Shown here piece after piece: positions 45,073 to 56,014 of a DNA stretch of 64,000 nt. The position numbers were made by a program, and so were the translations under genes. The stretch is from Heracleum sosnowskyi. Lineage: Eukaryota; Streptophyta; Magnoliopsida; Apiales; Apiaceae. Each line of letters begins with the position of its first letter. Within the stretch, counting starts at the first letter, position 1. The notes under the pieces are model-generated. The model made no database searches. It was not told the DNA's origin and saw nothing but the letters and a program-made list of their open reading frames with translations. The DNA is taken from the NCBI GenBank assembly GCA_030848705.1, contig CM061243.1, forward strand, positions 117,576,674 to 117,640,673. Direction: 5' to 3'.

Positions 45073-48000
45073 AATTGCCTCTCTTTGAAATTTTTTGTGG
45101 AAGACCAAGTCAAAAAAGGCAACATGGGGCAGTACATAGCTCGGCGAGTGGCTGACCGAGGAGAGGGATCCGGAAAAGACAAGAATATTGTGAATGTGGT
45201 TATGGGCGGATCCAATTCACCTCCAAGAAGCCCGGGCTCAGGAGACGAAGTAATGATGGTGCAGGCCTGTCCGGAACAAGTAATAACCTTCAGCAAGGAT
45301 GACTTTGAAGGAATCAACCCCAACCACAACGAAGCCTTGGTCGTGAGCCTTGACATAGCAGAAAATGAGGTTAGAAGAGTCTTAGTTGACAATGGGTCTT
45401 CTGTCAATATCCTGTTCAAACACACAATGGACCGGATGCAGCTGGGCAGCATAAGGATGAACGATTGCAGGGAAGATCCCCTCTATGGATTTGGAAACAA
45501 TTTGGTCCCCATTCAAGGAACCCTTTATCTCCCAGTCTTGTTCGGGACCTTCCCGAAGCAGGTAACCAACATAGTAAAATTCTATATCATCAACACCCCA
45601 TCATCTTATAATGTCATTCTGGGAAGACCAGCCCTTACCAAACTCCAAGCTATAACTTCAACACCCCATCTCAAATTCAAGTTTCCCACTCCCGGAGGTA
45701 TTGGAGAAGTCCGGGGCGACTATGAAATGGCCAGCCGTTGCTATGGGCAGGCTCTGGTAATGGCAGAGACCGACCCAGAGAATAAAAGGAAAGCAAACTT
45801 CTACCACAAAAATCTGAGCAGGAAGAAGCATAGATACAACAAAAAGACTGAGCCCGGTAAGGATGTCCATAACATTGAAAACCCATCAGCCCAGGTCTTC
45901 CTTGACCAGATTGTACAAGCTCGAGTCCAGCAATATGTCTCTAAGGCGGAAATGACAAAAGTGGAGGCTGCTGTTGAGCTCGAATCAATCGAACTAATAT
46001 AAGGGAACCCGGATAGACAAGTCAAAATTTGAACCGGTTTAGACACAGTGTTCAAGAAGGAGTTAACTGAGTTGCTTCGAGAATATGCCGATGTATTTGC
46101 TTGGAGCCCGGATGACATGCCTGGGCTCCAGGAGTCTGTTGCTATGCATAGCCTGGACGTTGATCCTAGAAAGAAGCCAGTAAAGCAGAAATGAAGGAAC
46201 TTTGCCCCGGAGAGACAGAAAGCGATCGATGAGGAAGTTGAAAAGCTCCTAAAGGTCGATATTATCTGTGAGATAAAGTATCCGGAGTGGCTAGCCAATG
46301 TTGTCTTAGTCAAGAAACCAAATGGAAAGTGGCGAATATGTGTGGACTACACTGACTTGAATGCTGCATGCCCCAAAGACCCTTACCCGCTTCCCAGCAT
46401 TGACCAGCTCATCGATGCGACAGCCGGGCATGTCATGCTAAGTTTCATGGATGCCTTCTCCGGTTATAATCAAATAAAGATGAACCCAGCTGATATAGCC
46501 AAGACAGCATTCATAACACACCGGGCGGTCTACGCCTACAAACTTATGCCTTTTTGGATTAAGGAATGCCGGATCTACTTACCAAAGGGTAATGGTGGAA
46601 ATCTTCAACAGTCAACTGGGGAGAAATCTGGAATCATATGTCGATGACATGATAGCAAAGTCAACAACAGTCCAGACACACATTTCTGATCTGAAAGAAT
46701 GTTTTGAGAACTTAAGGAAGCAAAAGATGAAACTGAATCCGGACAAATGCACTTTCGGGGTTGGAGCGGGAAAATTCTTAGGTTTCATGATTAGCCAAAG
46801 GGGAATCGAAGCCAACCCAGAAAAAATCAAAGCAATAACTGAGATGCAAGCACCCCGGACTCAGAGAGACATACAGAAACTTGCAGGATCGTTAGCAGCG
46901 TTGAGAAGGTTTATTCCTAAGCTCGCAGATCGTTGCTTGCCTTTCTTCAACTTGCTGAAGGGAGCTCAGAAAAAGAAAGATATTGTCTGGGGCCCGGATT
47001 GCCAACAAGCTTTCGACTCACTCAAAGAATACCTAGCCGCACTGCCAATCTTAACCAAACCCGAGCCCGGGGAGCCTTTAAGCATTTACTTATCCGCAGG
47101 TACCCTGGCTATGGGAGCAGCACTAATCCGGGATCACGACGGTGAGTAGAAGCCGGTTTATTATGTGAGCCAAGTGCTCAAAGATGCTGAAACCCGTTAC
47201 CCAAACCTCGAAAAGTTTGCTTTCGCTCTCGTCACTGCATCCCGGAAGCTGAGGCATTATTTCCAAGGGAGGGAAATCAAAGTCATAACTGATCAACCAC
47301 TCAGGAAAATCATCCACAAACCTGATGTCTCGGGGAGATTGGTTAACTGGGCTATTGAGCTAAGCCAATTCTCCCTAACTTTTATCCCAAGAACATCTAT
47401 CAAATCCCAAGCTCTAGCCGATTTCATTGTGGAATGTTCTTTCCCCGAACCTGTTCACATTTCAATGGAGACAGAACCCGGGGAGGAGTCCACACTTGAT
47501 CATGAAACCTGGATTTTGCATGTAGATGGCTCATCAACAAATGAGAGATCTGGAGTCGGGCTCATACTCAAGAGTCCGGATGGGTTCAAGATAAAGCAAG
47601 TGATTGGATTTCAGTTCCAAGCAACGAACAATCAGGCAGAATACGAAGCTCTTCTAGCCGGACTCCGTCTAGCCCGAAGTTTAAAGGTGAAAAAGCTAAG
47701 GATTTTCAGCGATTCTCAGATAGTGGTCAAGCAAACGACCGGAGAGTATGTGGCAAAGGACCCAACACTGGGAAGGTATCAAGCCCTGGTTCAAGGTTTC
47801 CTAGCTATGATACCCAAATTTGAAATTTGTCAAGTAAATCGAGAAGACAACACAGAAGCTGACATCCTATCTAAACTAGTCCAGAACTCGGCTGATTTGG
47901 ATAGCTCAGTTTACTTTGAGGAACTGAATAAACCAACAACGGATCAAGAGGAAGTCATGGAAATTGATAATCAACCCAGTTGGATGACGCCCATAATTTG

Positions 48001-49210
48001 GTACTTGGAGAAGGGAGAACTGCCTTCTGAGAAGAGTCAAGCTCAAAGACTCAGGAATAAAGCAGCAAAGTTCTTTCTGGAAGAAGGGATACTCTATCGC
48101 CGGACTTACTCGACACCAATTCTAAAGTGTGTGGGACCGGTTGAAGCTACCTATTGTCTGCAAGAAGTTCATGAGGGAATTTGTGGAGACCACCTATCTG
48201 CAAAGGCCCTGGCTCACAAGATTATAAGGCAGGGTTATTACTGGCCTACAATTCATAATGATGCTGTGGAGTTTGTGAAGAAGTGCAAGAACTGCCAACT
48301 TTTCAGCAATGTCCCACGACAGAGCCCGGTCTTACCATCATCAGTCCTGTCTCCTATCCCGTTTGCAGTTTGGGGTATTGATATCATGGGTCCATTTCCC
48401 CGGGCTAAAGGCGACCTGAGATATTTGCTGGTGGCAATTGATTACATGACCAAGTGGGCTGAAGCTAAGGCAATGAGAACAATCAACCAACAGGATTGCA
48501 TCCGGTTTATGGACAACATACTGATGAGGTTCGGGCTACCAATGGTTCTAGTTTCTGATAACGGGCCACAATTTGTGGGGTCCGATTTCGAAGGCTACCT
48601 GAAAGAAAGAGGAATCAAGCATAAAAAATCATTTGTTGCATACCCAAGAGGAAACGGCCAAGTTGAAGTTACAAACCGGATTTTGCTTAGAGGAATTGAG
48701 AAGAGGTTACAAGAAAGTAAGAATAAGTGGCCTGAGGAGCTGCCAAATGTGTTATGGGCATACAGGACTAGTCCCCGGACTAGCACTGGTGAAACCCCAT
48801 TCAGACTGGCCTACGGCACTGAAGCTTTACTACCCATTGAAGTCGGAAATCCCTCCCATCGAGCGATAAATTTTGAAGAAATAGCTAATGAAGAAGGGTT
48901 GCAGACTAACTTGATTTTGATTGACGAAGTCCGGGATCAAGCTATTGAGAGGATGGAAAAATACAAGGAAAAAACTAGAGAGTACTTTGGGAAGAAGGCC
49001 CGGGTTAAGAACTTTCAAGTTGGAGACCTGGTCCTTCGCGATACGGAGGCGTCTGACCCCACTAATACTGGCAAGCTCATGCCAAAATGGGAAGGACCCT
49101 ACAAGATAAGGGAGGTACTCCGGCCTGGAACATACAAGTTGGTTCATATGGATGGTTCTGAGGTCCCCAATACTTGGCATGGCCTAAGACTCCGAAAATT
49201 CTACCAGTAA
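45073..49210 (+). pseudogene. pol: gypsy pol: protease, RT, two RNase H domains, integrase; broken
   Basis: Aspartic protease with VLVDNGSSVNIL (about 45378-45413); reverse transcriptase with WRICVDYTDLNAACPKDPYP and MDAFSGYNQI, then YVDD at 46637-46648; classical gypsy RNase H (about 47150-47440); a second, archaeal-type RNase H (HVDGSSTNERSGVG, AEYEALLAGL, FSDSQIVV, about 47515-47880); integrase with the HHCC zinc region (GDHLSAKALAHKII to CKNCQLF) and core (GIDIMGPFPRA, SDNGPQF, GNGQVEVTNR). Defects are stops at 46000 (TAA), 46030 (TGA), 46192 (TGA) and 47147 (TAG), and one extra T in the run at 46551-46555 that shifts the frame before YVDD. From 47165 to 49210 the frame is open. Confidence 0.95.
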
Positions 49211-49379
49211 GAAGATTGCAGCGACCGGATAAAGAATAAGGAGCTCCCAAAAGCCCAGATTAGAATAAGAGCTTTGTATTCCTGATTTTTCTATAAATAA
49301 AACCGGTCTCGTTGTTTTGTTTTCTTTTCATATTATCATGTATTTTTTAACTTACAGTAAAATTCAATTTCTTGTAATA
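49211..49379 (+). other. gypsy post-pol spacer
   Basis: Short AT-rich stretch between pol and the first tandem array. No feature seen. Confidence 0.5.
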
Positions 49380-50640
49380 ACCCTGGCTCAGAGCTATAGG
49401 CAAACAATGTAGCCAGGGTCCCCAGCAATACGCAAGCTAACAACCCTGGTTCGGAGCCATAGGCAAATAATGTGGCCAGGGTTACCAGCCATAGGCAATC
49501 ACAAACTTAGGAAATATTCCTATGTACAAATATATATAAGCCCGGCCCGGACTAAGCTATGAGGTCGGGCTCCCAGCTATAAGTAATCTAACAACCCTGG
49601 CCCGGAGCCATAGGCAAATAATGTGGCCAGGGTTACCAGCCATAGGCAATCATAAACATAGGAAATATTCCTAAGTACAAAAATATATAAACCCGGCCAG
49701 GACTAAGCTATGAGGCCGGGCTCCCAGCAATAAGCAACCTAAGAACCCTGGCTCGGAGCCATAGGCAAATAATGTGGCCAGGGTTACCAGCAATAGGCAA
49801 GCATAAACTTAGGAAATATTTCTAAGTACAAATATATATAAGCCCGGCCCGGACTAAGCTATGAGGCCGGGCTCCCAGCAATAAGCAACCTAACAACCCT
49901 AGCCCGGAGCCATAGGCAAATAATGTGGCCAGGGTTACCAGCCATAGGCAATCATAAACATAAGAAATATTCCTAAGTACAAAAATATATAAACCCGGCC
50001 AGTACTAAGCTATGAGGCCGGGCTCCCAGCAATAAGCAACCTAACAACCCTGGCCCGGAGCCATAGGCAAATAATGTGGCCAGGGTTACCAGCCATAGGC
50101 AATCACAAACTTAGGAAATATTCCTAAGTACAAATATATATAAGCCCGACCCGGACTAAGCTATGAGGCCGGGCTCCCAGCTATAAGCAACCTAACAACC
50201 CTGGCCCGGAGCCATAGGCAAATAATGTGGCCAGGGTTACAGCCATAGGCAATCACAAACTTAGGAAATATTCCTAAGTACAAATATATATAAGCCCGGC
50301 CCGGACTAAGCTATGAGGCCGGACTCCCAGCTATAAGCAACCTAACAACCCTGGCCCGGAGCCGTAGGCAAATAATGTGGCCAGGGTTACCAGCCATAGG
50401 CACTCATAAACTTAGGAACTATTCCTAAGTACCAAAATATATAAACCCGGCCCGGACTAAGCTATGAGGTCGGGCTCCCAGCAATAAGCAACCTAACAAC
50501 CCTGGCCCGGAGCCATAGGCAAATAATGTGGCCAGGGTTACCAGCAATAGGCGATCATAAACCTAGGAAATATTCCTAAGTACAAAATATATAAGACCGG
50601 CCCGGACTAAGCCATGAGGCCGGGCTCCTAACACATGCAA
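49380..50640. repeat. gypsy tandem array 1, about eight units of about 151 bp
   Basis: Units begin AACCCTGGCCCGGAGCCATAGG at about 49443, 49592, 49743, 49894, 50045, 50197, 50348 and 50498, after a short divergent copy at 49380. Each unit has AACCCTGG near the start and its reverse complement CCAGGGTT about 30 bases on, then a palindromic TTAGGAAATATTCCTAAG and a second pair GCCCGG/CCGGGC. Units differ by a few percent. Each can fold into two or three hairpins. Non-coding. Confidence 0.9.
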
Positions 50641-50866
50641 ATTCAAAATATGTACGCAAACATGGAACTTTTAAGAGAGCAAAGAAAGAAAAAGCAAAAT
50701 AAATTACCAAGGTTATAATAAAGATTGAAGCCCGGGTTGTCCATACAACCCGGAAACACTTCCAATGTTAAGAGACACAAGTCAAAGGAAAAAGTAACAG
50801 TTACATGGGAATATAATCCCAGAAGGCAAACGCAGTTGCATCAGTTTATTCCGGAACGCGATTAGT

Positions 50867-52901
50867 TCATTTGGATGGCTGAGGAGAATCCGACCCTGCT
50901 GGAATGATAAATGGATTCGGACCATCAAAAGGCATGGGCTCCCCAAGGCCATCTTCAATGTCCTTCTTGGCCGCAACAAAGTGGTCTATGAAAGATTCCC
51001 AGCAAGCGCCCGGATCAGTCTTGAGATGCTTTTCAGCAACAACAAAGGTCCGGTAAATCTCAGGAGCACCGGCGTCAGCAATAGCTTGGTCATAAGCAGC
51101 AGATTTCTGAAACTCGGCGATAATCTCCTCCTTTGACTTGCTAAGATCAGCCTGCAGGTCATCATATTTATCTTTCATAGCCCCGGACTCCTCTGTAGCG
51201 CTCGTGACTTGGGCCTTCAAGTTAGCAACCTCGGAGCTTAGATCGGCAACCTTACTCTCATAAGTCGTCTTCAAAGAGGACAACTCATTTTCCAGGCTTT
51301 GATTCCGGTCCTTCTGCTCCTTCAACTCTTGATTCAAGCTTTCCAATTCATGAACAAAAACTGTGGCAGCCCCACTGATCAACGCCCCGGACTGCGAATA
51401 AACATTTTAGTGACACGAACATTAATAACTCAAATTCATAAGGAAAAACTATACTTACATGACCCCAGTGTCCAATGGCACGCTTCAGAACAGCTATAAC
51501 CCCGGACTGTTTCATTTCGTCAATATCTTCGTCCGTGGGGATTTCAGATGCCAAACTGGCAAGCTTCTTCAAATCACAGGTTCCAACTATGACCGGTTGT
51601 CCATCAGCACCTTTACCTTTGTCATCAGCGGTGATTTTCTCCACAAAAACTCGTGGCCTAGAGGGGGGTTTCCGGCCAACACTAATTCTCCTTTTCTTAG
51701 TGGTCCGGTCATCAGGAGTACCAATGTTCTCCACATCAATAGCTTCAGTATCAGGGGCGGGGTGGTTTAAGCCCGGAGCAGCAGACTCAGCACCGCCCTC
51801 TTTCAAAACACTGGAACCGGACCCCTCACCAGCCAAGGAATAAGTGTTGTAAGACATGATATCCTCCAATCCCTGATTGTAGTGGGGGAAACCTGAAATA
51901 ACACAAAAGTTAACAAGAGGCTCGGGCTATAAACCAGTAGAAATACAGTTGTGAATCAAAAAACAAACAACTTACATCCTAGTTCAAAGAGTTTCTTATG
52001 ATCCATAAAGGTATCCCGGGTACATTGAAACCCAAGAATCCCACAAAACTTACGAATTCTTCTCAAAGCAGAACCGGTTAACTTAACTGTTTCAAATGCC
52101 TTGGCTTTCTTATCTAAAACAATATGGGGCATGCCACCAAGATCCCAGCCCCTCAACATCAAAACTTCCCCGGACCAACCTTTCAAGGTACTTTGTTGAA
52201 TAACAGGCTGGGCAGATCCTGACGGAAATCCACATTCCTTAGCACGAAACCGGAGCTCATAAAGAGGTTTCTTGTTAGACCGGACTAATTGGAAAAGCTG
52301 ATGGAAAAGTCAGAAAGTGGGGATATATTCGGATTTCTCGCAGCAAGCCAAGAACCAAACAACCCATTTAATCCCGTTAGGGGTCACTTGCATAATTGAG
52401 ATTTCATATTCATATTTAAAGAGGTGCTTTACAAAATTGTGACATTATGGATTCCAGCCGGACCGAAGATGCTCCAACCAAACCCCAATATACCCATCGT
52501 CATCCCGGTCATATATGTGATCATGGGGTTCGGGCCATCTCCACTCAATTTCTGGCCCGAGTTGGAAAGCAGCCCGGATGGCAACATCCATTTCCTCTTT
52601 GGGAAGATCCACAAAAGTCGTCTTGAGTGGGTTAGGAGCTCGGCCAACAACAAGCTGCGCGCAAGCCCGGTCCATAATCTCTTTATTTACAGGCCCGGGA
52701 ATTCCTTTAGCACCATGGTTATTGTTATAGTGATGATTGAGATTTTGGTAATACAGATGATGGTCATAGTCAGAGGGTTTCTTAACAAACATATAATCGG
52801 TATCGTGGTAAAATCCTAACGGAGTTATAAGACCTCGGCCAGGGGCCAACACCCTCTCGTTCAGTTGAGTTACTACTGGGGGGGTCCGAGCTAGTTGACA
52901 T
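50867..52901 (-). pseudogene. gypsy antisense gene (aORF), three coding exons, lightly broken
   Basis: Read on the minus strand. Exon 1 runs 52901-51976, intron 51975-51893 (GTAAGT...TTTCAG, 83 nt), exon 2 51892-51459, intron 51458-51392 (GTAAGT...CGCAG, 67 nt), exon 3 51391-50867. Both junctions keep the frame. Exon 1 starts MSTSSDPPSS and contains a region (WVVWFLACCEKSEYIPTF, then KKPLYELRFRAKECGFPSG) like the putative gypsy-type transposon domain of plants. Exon 2 is Ser/Gly/Pro-rich with a basic patch (TTKKRRISVGRKPPSRPR). Exon 3 is a coiled coil. Defects: a run of 7 C (52878-52884 on +) shifts the frame by one base; there is a TAA near 52446 and a TGA near 52316. Function unknown. Confidence 0.75.
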
Positions 52902-53750
52902 TATACACCAATCTAAATCTACAAGTTCAAGATACTGATTTTGGCTAGATGACGATGAGGATGTACAAGAGAAGAAGGAATTACTACTATGGCTTTCAGA
53001 AAGTGGAACACACACCCTGTTGGCACGCTTCGCTATCCGAACCATACACACCTATTAAGAATCCGGATTAACTATGGTTAGTTTATTCAATTTATCCTTC
53101 AAAACATTACATGATTTTTCATACATGTTAATGTTTGTTAAGGTACAGTAAACCAAGTATAGGAAGCTAGTCCAGACGATCCCCAAAAACAAAAAAAGTT
53201 ATAGCTAATCCGGACTGGGACATAAACACTAAACATGAAATACCAAACCCGGATTCGTCTACAAATCTAAACCACAGAAACACAAAGGCAAAATGACACA
53301 AACATCACACAAGATCAAAAACCACAATACTCAGAACTTATACAACCCCCAAATCAAGAACACCAAGAACACAGAAACCCAAAAACTCGAAAATGCCCAA
53401 TCCACAGTACTTACAAAGCATGCAACAACAGGTGTGACCAGCAAAACAAACACAAATAAGTATACAATCAACCAAGCAACAATATCATAGAAAATCAAAA
53501 CTTTTTCAAAACCCCCAAATCGAAGCCAAGGCAGTTCATACAAAGGGCAAGTATGGAATAAAAGCGGAAAGAATAGAAGAGATATGAAGGGAAAAGCAGA
53601 ACAAATCAGAAACACTTACAAAGAGCAGGAGAATTGTATGGCTTCCCGAGATGAGCACTATGTTTGCCGGAAGTTGAGGTCGGCGGGAGGAGAGAAAAGA
53701 TTCAGGCGAAGTAAAGCGGAATGGAAGTGAAAAAGGCCTTTTATAGAGGG
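52902..53750 (-). promoter_or_regulatory. gypsy antisense promoter and 5' leader
   Basis: On the minus strand, CTCTATAAAAGGCC has a TATAAAA at 53745-53739. About 110 bases further comes a donor-like CTTTGTAAGTG (about 53620), and an acceptor-like ACTTGTAG lies about 22 bases before the antisense ATG at 52901. A 5'-leader intron is therefore possible. No ORF in this stretch is convincing. Confidence 0.5.
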
Positions 53751-54009
53751 TTAAAAGATAATTCCTAAGAGGACAGGTGTCACGATGCAGTTGGTGGACA
53801 AGAACTGGAAGTAGAAAAATAAAAAAAAAACAAGAAAGTAAAAGACACAGCATTTATTGCTGACAGCGGTTATTTCCGAAAATCAAGACAAAAGGAGGGC
53901 GTGGCTTTTCAAAAAGAAAGGGGGGGAAATTGAAATCGTTTCATATTATACAGGCTAATGAAAGAATAACATAGCCCGGACTAAACAATCGATTCACAAA
54001 AAAGTCCAA

Positions 54010-55135
54010 GAAACTTTAGCCCGGATTCTTATCTTGGAAGAATCAAGGATAACTCTAAAACCCGGATCACAATCCTTGATAACAATCCGGATTGGGGGGC
54101 AACAATCAAGTCAGAAATTTTTTCTAAGTCACCCAAAGCCCCACAGCTTTGGACTGGAGAGAGAATCAAGGCTCACTCTCAACCCCGGATTGCCATCCTT
54201 GATAACAATCCGGGTTGGGGGGCAACAATCAAGCCAGAAATTTTTTCCAAGTCACCCAAAGCCCCACAGCTTTGGACTTGAGAAAGAATCAAGGCTCACT
54301 CTCAACCCCGGATGGGCATCTTTGATAACAATCCGGGTTGGGGGGGCAACAATCAAGCCAGAAATTTTTTCTAAGTCACTCAAAGCCCCACAGCTTTGGA
54401 CTGGAGAGAGAATCAAGGCTCACTCTCAACCCCGGATTGCCATCCTTGATAACAATCCGGGTTGGGGGGCAACAATCAAGCCATAAATTTTTTCTAAGTC
54501 ACCCAAAGCCCCACAGCTTTGGACTGGAGAGAGAATCAAGGCTCACTCTCAACCCCGGATTGCCATCCTTGATAACAATCCGGGTTGGGGGCAACAATCA
54601 AGCCAGAAATTTTTTCCAAGTCACCCAAAGCCCCACAGCTTTGGACTTGAGAAAGAATCAAGGCTCACTCTCAACCCCGGATGGGCACCTTTGATAACAA
54701 TCCGGGTTGGGGGGCAACAATCAAGCCAGAAATTTTTTCTAAGTTACCCAAAGCTTCACAGCTTTGGACTTGAGAGAGAATCAATGACAACTCTCAACCC
54801 CGGATTGCCACCTTTGATAACAATCCGGGTTGGGGGGCAACATTCAAGCCAGAAATTTTTTCTAAGTTGCCCAAAGCTTCACAGCTTTGGACTTGGCAAA
54901 GAATCAAAGATAACTCTCAATCCCGGATTGCCATCTTTGATAACAATCCGGGTTGGGGGGCAACAGTCAAGAAAGAAATTTTTCTAAGTTACCCAAAGCT
55001 TCATAGTCCAAAGCTTCATAGCTTTGGACTGGTGAAAGAAACAAGGCTCACTCTCAACCCCGGATGGGCATCTTTGACAACAATCCGGGTTGGGAGGCAA
55101 CAATCAAGCCAATAAATTCGTCCAAGCTACCTATT
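54010..55135. repeat. gypsy tandem array 2, about nine units of about 122 bp
   Basis: Units share AATCAAGGCTCACTCTCAAC, then CCCGGATTGCCATC, then ACAATCCGGGTTGGGGGGCAA and AAGCCCCACAGCTTTGGACT. Starts are spaced about 122 bases from 54030 to 55080; one unit near 55000 is longer. Each unit pairs CCCGGAT with ATCCGGG and AAAGC with GCTTT, so it can form hairpins. ORFs across the array are by-products of the repeat period. Confidence 0.9.
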
Positions 55136-55170
55136 TAGGAGTTTATACTCCCCCATCCAGAAAATCTGCA

Positions 55171-55189
55171 TAAGGGAGTGGGGGGCAAA
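55171..55189 (+). promoter_or_regulatory. gypsy polypurine tract
   Basis: TAAGGGAGTGGGGGGCAAA directly before the 3' LTR start TGATAGG. Confidence 0.85.
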
Positions 55190-56014
55190 TGATAGGCTAT
55201 GTTAGCCCTGACCTATACAGGTCCCCGGACCACTCTCGAACCCGGATTCATATTTAAGTCATGGCTCACCAGGTAGTCTAGATTCATACCTTGAGTTAGG
55301 GCTCACCTATTGATCCGAACTCATATGGGAGTCATGGCTCACTTACAAATCCGAACTCATATTGGAGTCCTAGTTCATCAACAGGTCCGAACTCAAGTTG
55401 GAGCCCGGACACACCTACAAGCCCGAACCCACAATTAGAATACGGCTCAATCCCAAAGTCTAATCCATCCCTGGCGACAAAGGCAATAACTCACATGAAG
55501 ACTACACATTGGTACATGACGTGGATAGGTCATGACTGATGGCCACACCTGGTGACGACACGTAAATATTCCCAATGATTGGGATAATTATTTCCTATTT
55601 AAACCACACGCCAGCAGGAGCCTGGCACACGATGCCACAATCCTTCACCTGGACACGTGCAATCCATCAACATCGCCCAGGTGTCCTACCTACCTAGGAT
55701 TCAACGCTCATAATTGCAGGTACAACCCCTAAACCCTAACCCTGGGCCTATATATAGACCAAGGAGGAAAGGTGTAGAGGTTACATTCTCTTTTACACTC
55801 TCACTTTCTACACCACCTATACACACACCCTCCATATTTAGATTTCTCTACAATCCTGTCTTCCTTTCCCAAACCATTACTTATTCTCACGCCGGAGGCG
55901 CCGCCAGGGTCCAAACCCCCCTCCGGTGTTGTTTTGCAGAGTCCCAACCGCAGCGACACCGCTTCCAGGCGTGGGATCGGCCGGGAAGGACTAGATCGGG
56001 ATTTGGAGTTATCA
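55190..56014 (+). repeat. gypsy 3' LTR
   Basis: 825 bp, same length and ends as the 5' LTR, five substitutions (about 0.6 percent). Followed by CTGCA, the probable target duplication. Confidence 0.95.

Larger units (their letters stand above)
42210..56014 (+). mobile_element. Tat-type Ty3/gypsy retrotransposon, 13.8 kb, complete from LTR to LTR
   Basis: Two 825-bp LTRs, a primer site, gag, pol in the gypsy order protease-RT-RNase H-integrase with a second RNase H after the first, a long 3' region with an antisense gene and two tandem arrays, and a polypurine tract. Dual RNase H and an antisense extra ORF downstream of pol are hallmarks of the Tat lineage (Grande/Retand/Ogre relatives). The flanks CTACA/CTGCA fit a 5-bp target duplication. 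The coding region is broken, so it is non-autonomous. Confidence 0.95.

Noticed and set aside
49380..50640. Regularly spaced repeats that might suggest a CRISPR array
   Set aside because: The units are contiguous tandem copies of about 151 bp without unique spacers, in plant DNA inside a retrotransposon.
54034..55115. Overlapping ORFs of 80-150 codons with repeated peptide units (54034-54486, 54338-54694, 54691-54987, 54867-55115)
   Set aside because: They translate tandem array 2. The frames are open only because of the repeat sequence, they switch between copies, and there is no conserved protein feature.
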